Below are positions 1-4,985 of a DNA stretch of 5,863 nucleotides, in pieces. This DNA comes from Sutterella parvirubra YIT 11816 (GTDB lineage Bacteria; Pseudomonadota; Gammaproteobacteria; Burkholderiales; Burkholderiaceae_F). Position 1 is the first letter of the stretch, and each line of letters opens with the position of its first letter. A model generated the notes under the pieces. It worked only from the letters and a program-made list of their open reading frames with translations, was not told the DNA's origin and did no database searches. Where the stretch lies: positions 1 through 5,863 of the forward strand of contig NZ_JH604912.1 in assembly GCF_000250875.1 (NCBI RefSeq), read 5' to 3'. The translations under genes were made by a program, and so were the position numbers.

Positions 1-1
1 G

Positions 2-30
2 CCGCCCCGGCGCACGGGGCGCCGGGGCGG
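2..30 (-). terminator. GC-rich hairpin downstream of metI, possible terminator or intergenic attenuator
   Basis: Positions 2-12 (CCGCCCCGGCG) pair perfectly with 20-30, giving an 11-bp stem of almost pure G and C with a 7-nt loop. It begins about 32 bases past the metI stop in the direction of metI transcription. A U-tract for the minus strand would lie before position 1, so I cannot tell whether this is a complete intrinsic terminator. On the plus strand there is no T-run after position 30. Alternatives are a transcript-stabilising hairpin between metI and a downstream metQ, or an attenuator. Confidence 0.5.
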
Positions 31-61
31 TCCGAATGGGGTTTCGGCCTGCGCTCGGTTC

Positions 62-715
62 CTACTTGTGGGAGAGCTTCCGGACGATCCGGTCGCCGAG
101 GCTTTGGAGCCCCTGAACGAGCACGATCAGAACCAGCACGACCGTCCACATCACCTCCGGGTTGAAGCGCTGGTAGCCGTAGCGGATGCCGAGGTCGCCC
201 AAGCCGCCGCCCCCGACCGCGCCCGCCATGGCGGAGTAGCCGATGAGGCTGATCACCGAAATCGTGAGACCCGCGACGATGCCGGGCATCGCTTCGGGGA
301 GGAGCACCTTCGTGACGACCTGCAGGTGCGTCGCCCCCATCGATTGGGCGGCTTCGATGAGGCCCTTGTCGACTTCGCGGAGGCTCGTCTCGACCATGCG
401 CGCGATGAAGGGCGCAACCGAGAGCGTGAGCGGCACGATCGCCGCGGCGGTGCCGATCGACGAGCCCACGACCATGCGCGTGAAGGGGATGATCGCCACC
501 AGGAGAATGATGAAGGGGACCGAGCGCATCGCGTTGATGACGGTGCCCAGGGTGATGTTCAGCACCGGCATCGGCAGGAAGCTCTTCTTGTCGGTGACGA
601 AGAGCACGATCCCGAGCGGAATCCCCGCGAGGGCGCCCACGAACCCGGACACGGCCACCATGACGATCGTTTCGATGAGGGCGTCGCCGATCAGGGGCAG
701 GAAGTTAGTCAACAT
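62..715 (-). CDS. metI: Methionine ABC transporter permease MetI
   Basis: This 217-residue inner-membrane permease is the usual size for MetI, which pairs as a dimer with MetN to import methionine. Hydrophobic segments lie at roughly residues 13-40, 50-78, 87-105, 145-168 and 188-208, matching the five-helix MetI fold. The cytoplasmic EAA coupling loop that contacts the ATPase is clear: EAA at 121-123, Gly127 and Pro140, with the family-typical RSVPFI at 64-69. The ATG at 713-715 is preceded by a strong GGAGGAA ribosome site about 9 nt upstream, inside the end of metN. The two genes overlap by 11 bp (705-715), so they are co-transcribed and probably translationally coupled. Gene identity rests on sequence recognition plus the adjacent metN with its NIL domain. 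Methionine derivatives or another amino acid as substrate cannot be excluded. Confidence 0.93.
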   Translation of the reverse strand: MLTNFLPLIGDALIETIVMVAVSGFVGALAGIPLGIVLFVTDKKSFLPMPVLNITLGTVINAMRSVPFIILLVAIIPFTRMVVGSSIGTAAAIVPLTLSVAPFIARMVETSLREVDKGLIEAAQSMGATHLQVVTKVLLPEAMPGIVAGLTISVISLIGYSAMAGAVGGGGLGDLGIRYGYQRFNPEVMWTVVLVLIVLVQGLQSLGDRIVRKLSHK

Positions 716-1754
716 CGGAGAGTTCCTCCACGATCACGCCGCAGCTGCGGACGAAGTCAACCAGTTGTTCGTAGACCTCGCGGCTGCCTTCGACCAGAAC
801 CGTGAGGGTGCCCACCGTCTGGCCGCGCAGGTCGTCGACCGTGCCGCGCAGGATGTTGATGTCGACGCCGAAGCGGCGCGAGCACTCGGAGATGACCGGG
901 CGCGTGACGTCGCCGCCGATGAAGGAGAGGCGCAGCAGATGCGCTTCGTCGCGGCCGCCGCGGCGCTCGCGCGCGGCGCGCACGCGTTCGATGATCGACT
1001 CGGGGAGGTCGCGCGCCTGGACGTTGCCGATCAGGGCCTTCGTCGTGTCGGACTGAGGCTTCGCGAAGACGTCGATCACGGTGCCGTGCTCGACGATCTC
1101 GCCCTTGTTCATGACGACGACGCGGTCGCAGATCTGCTTCACGACGTTCATTTCGTGCGTGATCATCACGATCGTGAGGCCGAGCTTGGCGTTGATGCGC
1201 TTCAAAAGCTGCAGGGTCGCGGTCGTCGTTTCCGGGTCGAGCGCCGAGGTGGCTTCGTCGGAGAGAAGCACCTTCGGGTCGTTCGTGAGCGCGCGGGCGA
1301 TGCCGACGCGCTGCTTTTGCCCGCCCGAGAGCTGCGGGGGGTACTTGTGGGCGTGCTCATCGAGCCCCACGAGCTTCAGAAGCGGCTCGACCTTCGCGCG
1401 GATCTCGGCCTTGCCCACGCCGGCGAGCTCCAGGGGGAGCGCGACGTTCTCATAGACCGTGCGCGAGGAGAGCAGGTTGAAGTGCTGGAAGATCATCCCG
1501 ATCCCGCGGCGCGTGCGGCGAAGTTCCTCTTCGCTCATCGCGGTGAGGTCGGCGCCGTCGACGACGACGCGCCCGGACGTGGGCCGGTTGAGCAGGTTGA
1601 TGCAGCGCACGAGCGTGCTCTTCCCGGCGCCCGAACGGCCGATGATGCCGAAGATCTCACCGGGGCGGATGTGGATCGACACGTCTTTGAGCGCGTCGAA
1701 GCGCTTGCCCTCGGGGGTGAGGTAGGTTTGGGAGATGTGTTCGAGTTGAATCAT
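705..1754 (-). CDS. metN: Methionine ABC transporter ATP-binding protein MetN
   Basis: This 349-residue ATPase powers methionine import with MetI and a periplasmic MetQ lipoprotein. All ABC motifs are intact: Walker [10 protein letters not shown] at 39-47, Q-loop Gln90, signature LSGGQ at 142-146, Walker B ending in Asp166-Glu167, D-loop SALD at 170-173 and switch His200. After a linker near 245-270, residues about 272-345 form the C-terminal NIL domain. In the MetN family this domain binds methionine and shuts the transporter when the internal pool is high, which separates MetN from other amino-acid ATPases. In the translation the usual Walker B 'D-E' sits in [12 protein letters not shown], as in MetN relatives. 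The ATG at 1752-1754 has only a weak upstream purine stretch, so initiation may be modest. It is the first gene of the metNI operon. The downstream partner metQ is not seen here. Confidence 0.95.
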   Translation of the reverse strand: MIQLEHISQTYLTPEGKRFDALKDVSIHIRPGEIFGIIGRSGAGKSTLVRCINLLNRPTSGRVVVDGADLTAMSEEELRRTRRGIGMIFQHFNLLSSRTVYENVALPLELAGVGKAEIRAKVEPLLKLVGLDEHAHKYPPQLSGGQKQRVGIARALTNDPKVLLSDEATSALDPETTTATLQLLKRINAKLGLTIVMITHEMNVVKQICDRVVVMNKGEIVEHGTVIDVFAKPQSDTTKALIGNVQARDLPESIIERVRAARERRGGRDEAHLLRLSFIGGDVTRPVISECSRRFGVDINILRGTVDDLRGQTVGTLTVLVEGSREVYEQLVDFVRSCGVIVEELSDVD

Positions 1755-1782
1755 GGTCGGATCTTGAAGTCGATCGCCCTAG

Positions 1783-1788
1783 TCTATA
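1783..1788 (-). promoter_or_regulatory. Possible -10 element for metNI
   Basis: On the minus strand TATAGA lies about 30 bases upstream of the metN ATG and matches four of six consensus -10 bases. No convincing -35 box sits 16-18 bp further upstream (the sequence there is C-rich), so a promoter here would need an activator. It lies in the only space between the tRNA terminator and metN where a dedicated metNI promoter could be. Confidence 0.25.
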
Positions 1789-1820
1789 GGCGCCCGGACC
1801 CTTCTTGGGGCGGCGCGCTT

Positions 1821-1833
1821 GCGGTATTACCGC
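1821..1833. promoter_or_regulatory. 13-bp palindrome in the metN leader, candidate operator
   Basis: GCGGTA-T-TACCGC is a perfect 6+1+6 inverted repeat located 67-79 bases upstream of metN and just past the end of the tRNA terminator. It would sit about 45-57 bases upstream of a start driven by the weak TATAGA box, a usual place for an activator. No regulator is identifiable from the sequence. It does not match the MetR pattern TGAA-N5-TTCA. It could also be a chance palindrome or a small hairpin. Confidence 0.3.
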
Positions 1834-1844
1834 GCAGACGCAAG

Positions 1845-1879
1845 AAAAAAGCCCGTCGATGCGTTGATCGACGGGCTTT
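1845..1879 (-). terminator. Intrinsic terminator of the tRNA-Lys cluster
   Basis: Arms 1848-1860 (AAAGCCCGTCGAT) and 1867-1879 are perfectly complementary (13 bp) around the 6-nt loop GCGTTG. Read on the minus strand, the hairpin runs into six consecutive T residues (1850-1845). It starts only five bases after the CCA end of the last tRNA, so it should end the tRNA transcript and insulate metN from it. On the plus strand only TTT follows. Confidence 0.88.
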
Positions 1880-1884
1880 CGAAT

Positions 1885-1960
1885 TGGTGGGAACGTAGGG
1901 ATTCGAACCCTAGACCGACGGATTAAGAGTCCGCTGCTCTACCAGCTGAGCTACGTTCCC
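1885..1960 (-). tRNA. tRNA-Lys(CUU), copy 2 (promoter-distal)
   Basis: This is a complete 76-base tRNA with the 3' CCA encoded (TGG on the plus strand at 1885-1887). The acceptor stem GGGAACG/CGTTCCC pairs perfectly, the D-stem is GCTC/GAGC, and the T-arm has the TTCGAAT loop closed by TAGGG/CCCTA. The anticodon loop CTCTTAA, between GGA and TCC, gives anticodon CTT, which reads AAG lysine codons. It is identical base for base to the copy at 1994-2069 and is the last gene before the terminator. Confidence 0.96.
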
Positions 1961-1993
1961 GTGTCCCAGCCCGAAGGCTGAAACAAGAAAACT

Positions 1994-2069
1994 TGGTGGG
2001 AACGTAGGGATTCGAACCCTAGACCGACGGATTAAGAGTCCGCTGCTCTACCAGCTGAGCTACGTTCCC
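1994..2069 (-). tRNA. tRNA-Lys(CUU), copy 1
   Basis: This 76-base tRNA has CCA encoded at 1994-1996 and anticodon loop CTCTTAA, giving anticodon CTT (lysine, AAG). All four stems pair. It is identical to the tRNA at 1885-1960, with a 109-bp repeat period. The 33-base spacer between the copies has no promoter or terminator that I can see, so both are processed from one precursor with the tRNA-Lys(UUU) upstream. Confidence 0.96.
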
Positions 2070-2090
2070 GGTCAGTGTGTTCCTTGATCG

Positions 2091-2166
2091 TGGTGGGTCG
2101 TGCGGGACTCGAACCCACGACCAACGGATTAAAAGTCCGCTGCTCTACCAACTGAGCTAACGACCC
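2091..2166 (-). tRNA. tRNA-Lys(UUU)
   Basis: This 76-base tRNA has CCA encoded at 2091-2093. Its acceptor stem GGGTCGT/ACGACCC pairs perfectly. The anticodon loop CTTTTAA gives anticodon TTT, which reads AAA and by wobble AAG lysine codons. Its D-arm and anticodon arm closely resemble those of the two CUU copies, while the acceptor and T-stems differ, so the two types are distinct isoacceptors rather than recent copies of each other. It is the first gene after the promoter and lies 21 bases from the next tRNA. Confidence 0.96.
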
Positions 2167-2221
2167 CCTAGTGCGACGGCCTTAGCCTTTGCGGCAGAGG
2201 AACAACTAACTGAGGAGACGA

Positions 2222-2250
2222 ATTGTGCCGAAGCGGAATACGTCTGTCAA
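2222..2250 (-). promoter_or_regulatory. Strong sigma-70 promoter of the tRNA-Lys cluster
   Basis: On the minus strand a perfect -35 box TTGACA (2250-2245) is separated by exactly 17 bp from CACAAT (2227-2222), which matches four of six -10 bases. An A/T tract at 2261-2270 lies about 10 bp above the -35, where an UP element would bind the RNA polymerase alpha subunit. The start site would be near 2215, giving a short leader of about 50 bases before tRNA-Lys(UUU). A strong promoter of this kind is what stable RNA genes normally have. Confidence 0.85.
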
Positions 2251-2382
2251 GGGTACGGAGAAATTTTTTTTGGGGAATCCCCTGAGAGACCTTCCGGGAC
2301 GTCCTCGGATCGGGTTGGTGCGGGCGCCTTCAGGCCTCTCTTTGGTCTCATTTGTTAGGGTTTCCCTCAACTAAAGAGACTC

Positions 2383-2411
2383 TTGTCAACCCTTTTCGGC
2401 TGTGATATTGT
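2383..2411 (+). promoter_or_regulatory. Predicted sigma-70 promoter of recA
   Basis: TTGTCA (2383-2388, five of six -35 bases) and TATTGT (2406-2411, four of six -10 bases) are separated by exactly 17 bp. The start site would be near 2418, giving a leader of roughly 170 nt before the recA ATG. No better promoter is seen closer to the gene. Confidence 0.7.
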
Positions 2412-2423
2412 TCGACTCAACAA
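2408..2423. promoter_or_regulatory. LexA-box-like inverted repeat over the recA -10 and start site
   Basis: TTGTTcgactcAACAA is a perfect 5-6-5 inverted repeat. Written as TTGT-N8-ACAA, it has the 16-bp architecture of the LexA operator CTGT-N8-ACAG known from gamma- and many betaproteobacteria, with the outermost base changed symmetrically on both sides. It overlaps the predicted -10 box and the transcription start, where a repressor would block initiation. No canonical CTGT-N8-ACAG occurs between the tRNA cluster and recA. That LexA binds here is inference. Confidence 0.5.
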
Positions 2424-2445
2424 GAAAACGGATGCCTTGACGACG

Positions 2446-2548
2446 CTGATTTTCAAAGGAACAGTTTGAGGCGGGATCATGTTTGATCCTGTGCTTGATC
2501 CTGTCATTCGTTGCGTCAACTGTTTGACGACAATGGATAGAAAATCAG
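2446..2548 (+). promoter_or_regulatory. Structured recA 5' leader with nested inverted repeats and a tandem decamer
   Basis: An outer pair CTGATTTTC (2446-2454) and GAAAATCAG (2540-2548) is perfectly complementary over 9 bp. Inside it AACAGTT (2460-2466) pairs with AACTGTT (2518-2524). Inside that GGATCA (2474-2479) can pair with TGATCC at 2484-2489 or with a second TGATCC at 2496-2501. The last two lie in a tandem direct repeat TTGATCCTGT (2483-2492 and 2495-2504). Together these can fold the leader mRNA into one long interrupted stem. A regulatory role is inferred. No known riboswitch or leader family is recognised. Confidence 0.45.
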
Positions 2549-2576
2549 AATGACCGACGGCGTCACCAACCCGATC

Positions 2577-2583
2577 AGGAGGG
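2577..2583 (+). promoter_or_regulatory. recA ribosome binding site
   Basis: AGGAGGG lies six bases before the ATG at 2590, a near-perfect Shine-Dalgarno match that fixes the recA start. It is outside the paired arms of the leader structure, so it should remain accessible. Confidence 0.85.
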
Positions 2584-2589
2584 CTTCAC

Positions 2590-3720
2590 ATGGCCGCCAA
2601 GAGTACGAAGACCGAGCGCGTGACGCGCGTCGAAGGCGAAGAACGCAAGAAGGCGCTGAGCGTCGCGCTCGCCAACATTGAAAAGCAGTTCGGCAAGGGC
2701 GCGATCATGCGCATGGCCGAAGGGACCGAAATCGAAGACATCGACACGGTGTCGACGGGTTCGCTGGGACTCGACCTCGCGCTGGGCGTGGGCGGCCTCC
2801 CCCGCGGCCGAATCATCGAAGTGTTCGGTCCGGAATCTTCGGGGAAGACGACGCTGACGCTCCACGTCATCGCCGAAATGCAGAAGCTGGGCGGCACCTG
2901 CGCCTTCATCGACGCGGAACACGCGTTGGACATCCAGTATGCGAAGCGTCTGGGCGTCGACGTCCCGAACCTCCTGCTCTCGCAGCCGGACACGGGTGAA
3001 CAGGCCCTTGAAATCGCCGACGCCCTCGTGCGTTCGGGTTCGGTCGACCTGATCGTCGTCGACTCGGTCGCGGCCCTCACGCCGAAGAGCGAAATCGAAG
3101 GCGACATGGGCGAAGCGCTTCCTGGTCTGCAGGCCCGCCTGATGTCCCAGGCCCTGCGCAAGCTCACCGGCAGCATCACCCGCACGAAGTCGATGGTGGT
3201 CTTCATCAACCAGATCCGCATGAAGATCGGCGGCTACGGCAACCCCGAAACGACGACGGGCGGCAATGCGCTCAAGTTCTACAGCTCGGTGCGTCTCGAC
3301 ATCCGCCGCACCGGCGGCATCAAGAAGGGCGACGAGGTGATCGGCAACGAAACCCGCGTCAAGGTCGTCAAGAACAAGGTGGCGCCCCCCTTCAAGCAGG
3401 CGACCTTCGACATCCTCTACGGCGAAGGCATCTCCCGCACGGGCGAGATCATCGACATCGGCAGCGACCTCGGCGTCATCGAGAAGTCCGGCGCCTGGTA
3501 CTCCTACAACGGTCAGAAGATCGCCCAGGGCAAGGAAAAGGCCCGCGAGTACCTCGCGTCGAACCCTGCGGTCTGCGAAGAGATCGAACAGAAGATCCGT
3601 GAACTGAAGGGCGCCCACGGCAAGGGCGTGCCGGTCGCCAACACGGCCTCCGAAGAAACGCACGTGAGCGCCGAGGACGAGCTCGATCCGATCGGGTTGG
3701 GCGACGACATCGACCTCTGA
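2590..3720 (+). CDS. recA: Recombinase RecA
   Basis: RecA forms ATP-driven filaments on single-stranded DNA, catalyses strand exchange in recombinational repair, and stimulates LexA self-cleavage in the SOS response. The 376-residue product carries Walker [10 protein letters not shown] at 80-88, the catalytic Glu110 (E. coli Glu96 equivalent), Walker B LIVVD at 154-158, the disordered L1 region near 170-180, and the [10 protein letters not shown] segment leading into L2. The acidic C-terminal tail, ending DDIDL, is typical and dampens filament formation. The N-terminus is about 14 residues longer than E. coli RecA and rich in Lys, Arg, Glu and Thr, within family variation. The ATG has a near-ideal ribosome site. 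Lysine codons are almost all AAG, as expected for a highly expressed gene here. It has its own promoter and terminator and is followed by recX. Confidence 0.99.
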   Translation: MAAKSTKTERVTRVEGEERKKALSVALANIEKQFGKGAIMRMAEGTEIEDIDTVSTGSLGLDLALGVGGLPRGRIIEVFGPESSGKTTLTLHVIAEMQKLGGTCAFIDAEHALDIQYAKRLGVDVPNLLLSQPDTGEQALEIADALVRSGSVDLIVVDSVAALTPKSEIEGDMGEALPGLQARLMSQALRKLTGSITRTKSMVVFINQIRMKIGGYGNPETTTGGNALKFYSSVRLDIRRTGGIKKGDEVIGNETRVKVVKNKVAPPFKQATFDILYGEGISRTGEIIDIGSDLGVIEKSGAWYSYNGQKIAQGKEKAREYLASNPAVCEEIEQKIRELKGAHGKGVPVANTASEETHVSAEDELDPIGLGDDIDL

Positions 3721-3748
3721 TGCGCTGAGCTTCACTGAAGCCTCCGAG

Positions 3749-3781
3749 AAAAGCCCGCCCGACACGTGAAGGCGGGCTTTT
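3749..3781 (+). terminator. Intrinsic terminator between recA and recX
   Basis: Arms 3749-3759 (AAAAGCCCGCC) and 3771-3781 (GGCGGGCTTTT) pair perfectly over 11 bp around an 11-nt loop containing CACGTG. The T-run is only four bases and lies within the stem end, so termination may be partial. No promoter is visible between this hairpin and recX 36 bases later. Read-through from recA is therefore the likely source of recX mRNA, as is known for E. coli recA-recX. Confidence 0.75.
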
Positions 3782-3817
3782 CGTCCGTCATGAACCCCGA
3801 ACACCCCCGGACGAACC

Positions 3818-4912
3818 ATGGAAGTTCTCTTTGACGACGATGATCTGGAGCCCGTGCCCGAAGCTCCGAAGCGGGAGAAGACTCCCGCGGTGAAGCCCGC
3901 CGCCTCCCGCCGTAAGCCCGCGCCCCCCGAGCCCGAATGGGAGGAGGCGTCGCTCTTCGGCGTGGAGCTCGAACCGCACTTCGGCGCGGCGAAGCCTGCT
4001 CCCGCCGTTGCGGCCGAACCCCGGACGCCCCAAGCGCCTCAGGCCCCCGCGGCTCCTCGTTGGGAGGACGGCCCCGCGCGCGAGCGCCCCTTGATGGCGC
4101 CCGAGCGGAGGACGCCCGCGCCCCGGCCGCCCGTGAAGGGCGCCGCGGCCTCGATGTCGACCCCGGCCGCGAAGAAGCCCCGCAGAAATGCCGAGGGCGC
4201 TTTTGAGGAAACCGACGCGGACGGCCGTACGATCGTGCGCGACGAGCACACCTGCAGGGATCCGGAACTCTTGAAGGAACTCCGCCGCAGGAGCCGCGTC
4301 CGCAAGGCGGCCCCGGCGCCCGAACCGGATGCCGACGGCTGGGTGGTGGAGCGCGAGGTTGAGGACCCCTTCGCCGAGAATCCCTTCGCGGACGATGCTG
4401 AAGACGAAGCGCCCGCCGGGAAGAAGAGCGGGGCGCGTCAGACGAAGTCGTTGGCCGGGCGCGCCGTCGCGATGCTCGCGCGCCGCGACTACAGCGAAAA
4501 GGAGCTGCGCGCGAAGCTGGCGCTCAAACTCGAGCCCGGCGAAACCGCGAAGGACGTCGACGAGGCGGTCGCGAAGCTCAAGGAACACGGGCTTCTCTCC
4601 GACGAGCGCTTTGCGAAGTCCCGCGCGCGCGTGCGCGCGCAACGCTCGGGTGATCTGGCGATCCGCCGCGAACTCCGGATGCTGGGGTTGGACCGCGACG
4701 TCGTCGACGCGGCGATGGAGGAGATCGAGGACACCGAGGACGTCCGTTGCGCGAGGCTCTGGCGGCGCCGATTCGGCGAGCCGCCCGCCGACCGGAAGGA
4801 GCGCGAGCGTCAGATCCGGTACCTCGCCTACCGGGGTTTCGCCATGGGCGTCATCATGAAGGTGATCCGCGGAGAGGTGGAGATTCCCGAAGAAGAGCCT
4901 TTCAGTTTGTGA
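3818..4912 (+). CDS. recX: Regulatory protein RecX with a long N-terminal extension
   Basis: RecX binds RecA filaments and limits or remodels them. Residues about 212-352 form a complete RecX domain of three-helix repeats: LARRDYSEKELRAKL near 220-234, the LKEHGLLSDERFAKS segment near 254-268, and the closing YLAYRGF at 335-341. Family members are usually about 150-270 residues, but this one has 364. Residues 1-210 are a low-complexity extension rich in Pro, Ala, Arg and Glu, opening with an acidic patch (DDDD at 6-9). It contains two similar segments, DADGRTIVRDE (133-143) and DADGWVVERE (171-180), then the doublet PFAEN-PFADD (184-193). Third codon positions are GC-rich in this frame from the first codons on, so the extension appears truly coding. 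The ATG at 3818 has no strong Shine-Dalgarno, and in-frame ATGs at 4094 and 4154 have none either. Lack of a ribosome site fits low expression by read-through from recA. Confidence 0.92.
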   Translation: MEVLFDDDDLEPVPEAPKREKTPAVKPAASRRKPAPPEPEWEEASLFGVELEPHFGAAKPAPAVAAEPRTPQAPQAPAAPRWEDGPARERPLMAPERRTPAPRPPVKGAAASMSTPAAKKPRRNAEGAFEETDADGRTIVRDEHTCRDPELLKELRRRSRVRKAAPAPEPDADGWVVEREVEDPFAENPFADDAEDEAPAGKKSGARQTKSLAGRAVAMLARRDYSEKELRAKLALKLEPGETAKDVDEAVAKLKEHGLLSDERFAKSRARVRAQRSGDLAIRRELRMLGLDRDVVDAAMEEIEDTEDVRCARLWRRRFGEPPADRKERERQIRYLAYRGFAMGVIMKVIRGEVEIPEEEPFSL

Positions 4913-4941
4913 AAATCGTGCTTTCGCGTAAGGGCCTTCGC

Positions 4942-4947
4942 TAAAAT
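4942..4947 (+). promoter_or_regulatory. Predicted -10 of a terC promoter
   Basis: TAAAAT matches five of six -10 bases and lies 38 bases before the terC start codon, in the 73-base gap after recX. The -35 region 17 bp upstream (TGCTTT, 4919-4924) is a poor match, so the promoter may be weak or activator-dependent. There is no terminator between recX and terC, so read-through from recX is also possible. Confidence 0.4.
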
Positions 4948-4974
4948 ACCTCGGTTTCTCAAGCACTTGTTTCC

Positions 4975-4979
4975 GGAGG
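4975..4979 (+). promoter_or_regulatory. Ribosome binding site deciding the TTG start of terC
   Basis: GGAGG lies six bases before TTG at 4986, the ideal spacing. It is the reason for choosing this rare start over the next in-frame ATG (codon 21, at 5046), which falls inside the first membrane segment. Confidence 0.75.
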
Positions 4980-4985
4980 CTTATC

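Larger units (their letters stand above)
2167..2589. other. Divergent intergenic region between the tRNA-Lys cluster and recA
   Basis: This 423-base stretch has no credible gene. It carries the minus-strand tRNA promoter (2222-2250), the plus-strand recA promoter (2383-2411) and the recA leader. Between the two promoters, 2272-2382 holds only small symmetric elements: GGGG-AAT-CCCC at 2272-2282, the palindrome GGACGTCC in the 2290s, and AAGAG-A-CTCTT at 2374-2384 overlapping the recA -35 edge. Its base composition is more A+T rich near the promoters than in the flanking genes, as expected for control DNA. Confidence 0.7.

Noticed and set aside
1755..1850. SAM riboswitch in front of metN
   Set aside because: Fewer than 100 bases separate metN from the tRNA terminator, and no multi-helix aptamer pattern is visible.
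243..1898. Long plus-strand open frame of 551 codons opposite metN and metI
   Set aside because: It is antisense to two clearly recognised transporter genes, runs through a terminator and into a tRNA gene, and its protein is an Arg/Asp/Ala-rich composition typical of GC-rich shadow frames.
2286..2349. Inverted pair GAGACC (2286-2291) and GGTCTC (2344-2349) upstream of the recA promoter
   Set aside because: It is only 6 bp with a 52-base separation, outside the predicted transcript, and easily explained by chance.
2483..2504. CRISPR-like repeats
   Set aside because: There are only two 10-bp units with a 2-bp spacer and no cas genes.
2550..2592. Small upstream reading frame starting at ATG 2550 and overlapping the recA start
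   Set aside because: It is out of frame with recA, has no convincing ribosome site, and runs into recA as Arg-rich shadow sequence.
2575..3819. Minus-strand open frame of 414 codons opposite recA
   Set aside because: It covers the whole of recA on the other strand and reads as Asp/Arg/His/Val-rich shadow sequence with no recognisable domain.
3830..3850. Resemblance of the RecX N-terminal LFDDDDLE to the acidic tip of SSB
   Set aside because: The SSB tip works as a free C-terminus ending in IPF; this patch is near the N-terminus and lacks those residues.
4913..4985. Manganese (yybP-ykoY) riboswitch upstream of the TerC-family gene
   Set aside because: The gap is only 73 bases and also contains the -10 box; there is no room or visible structure for this riboswitch.
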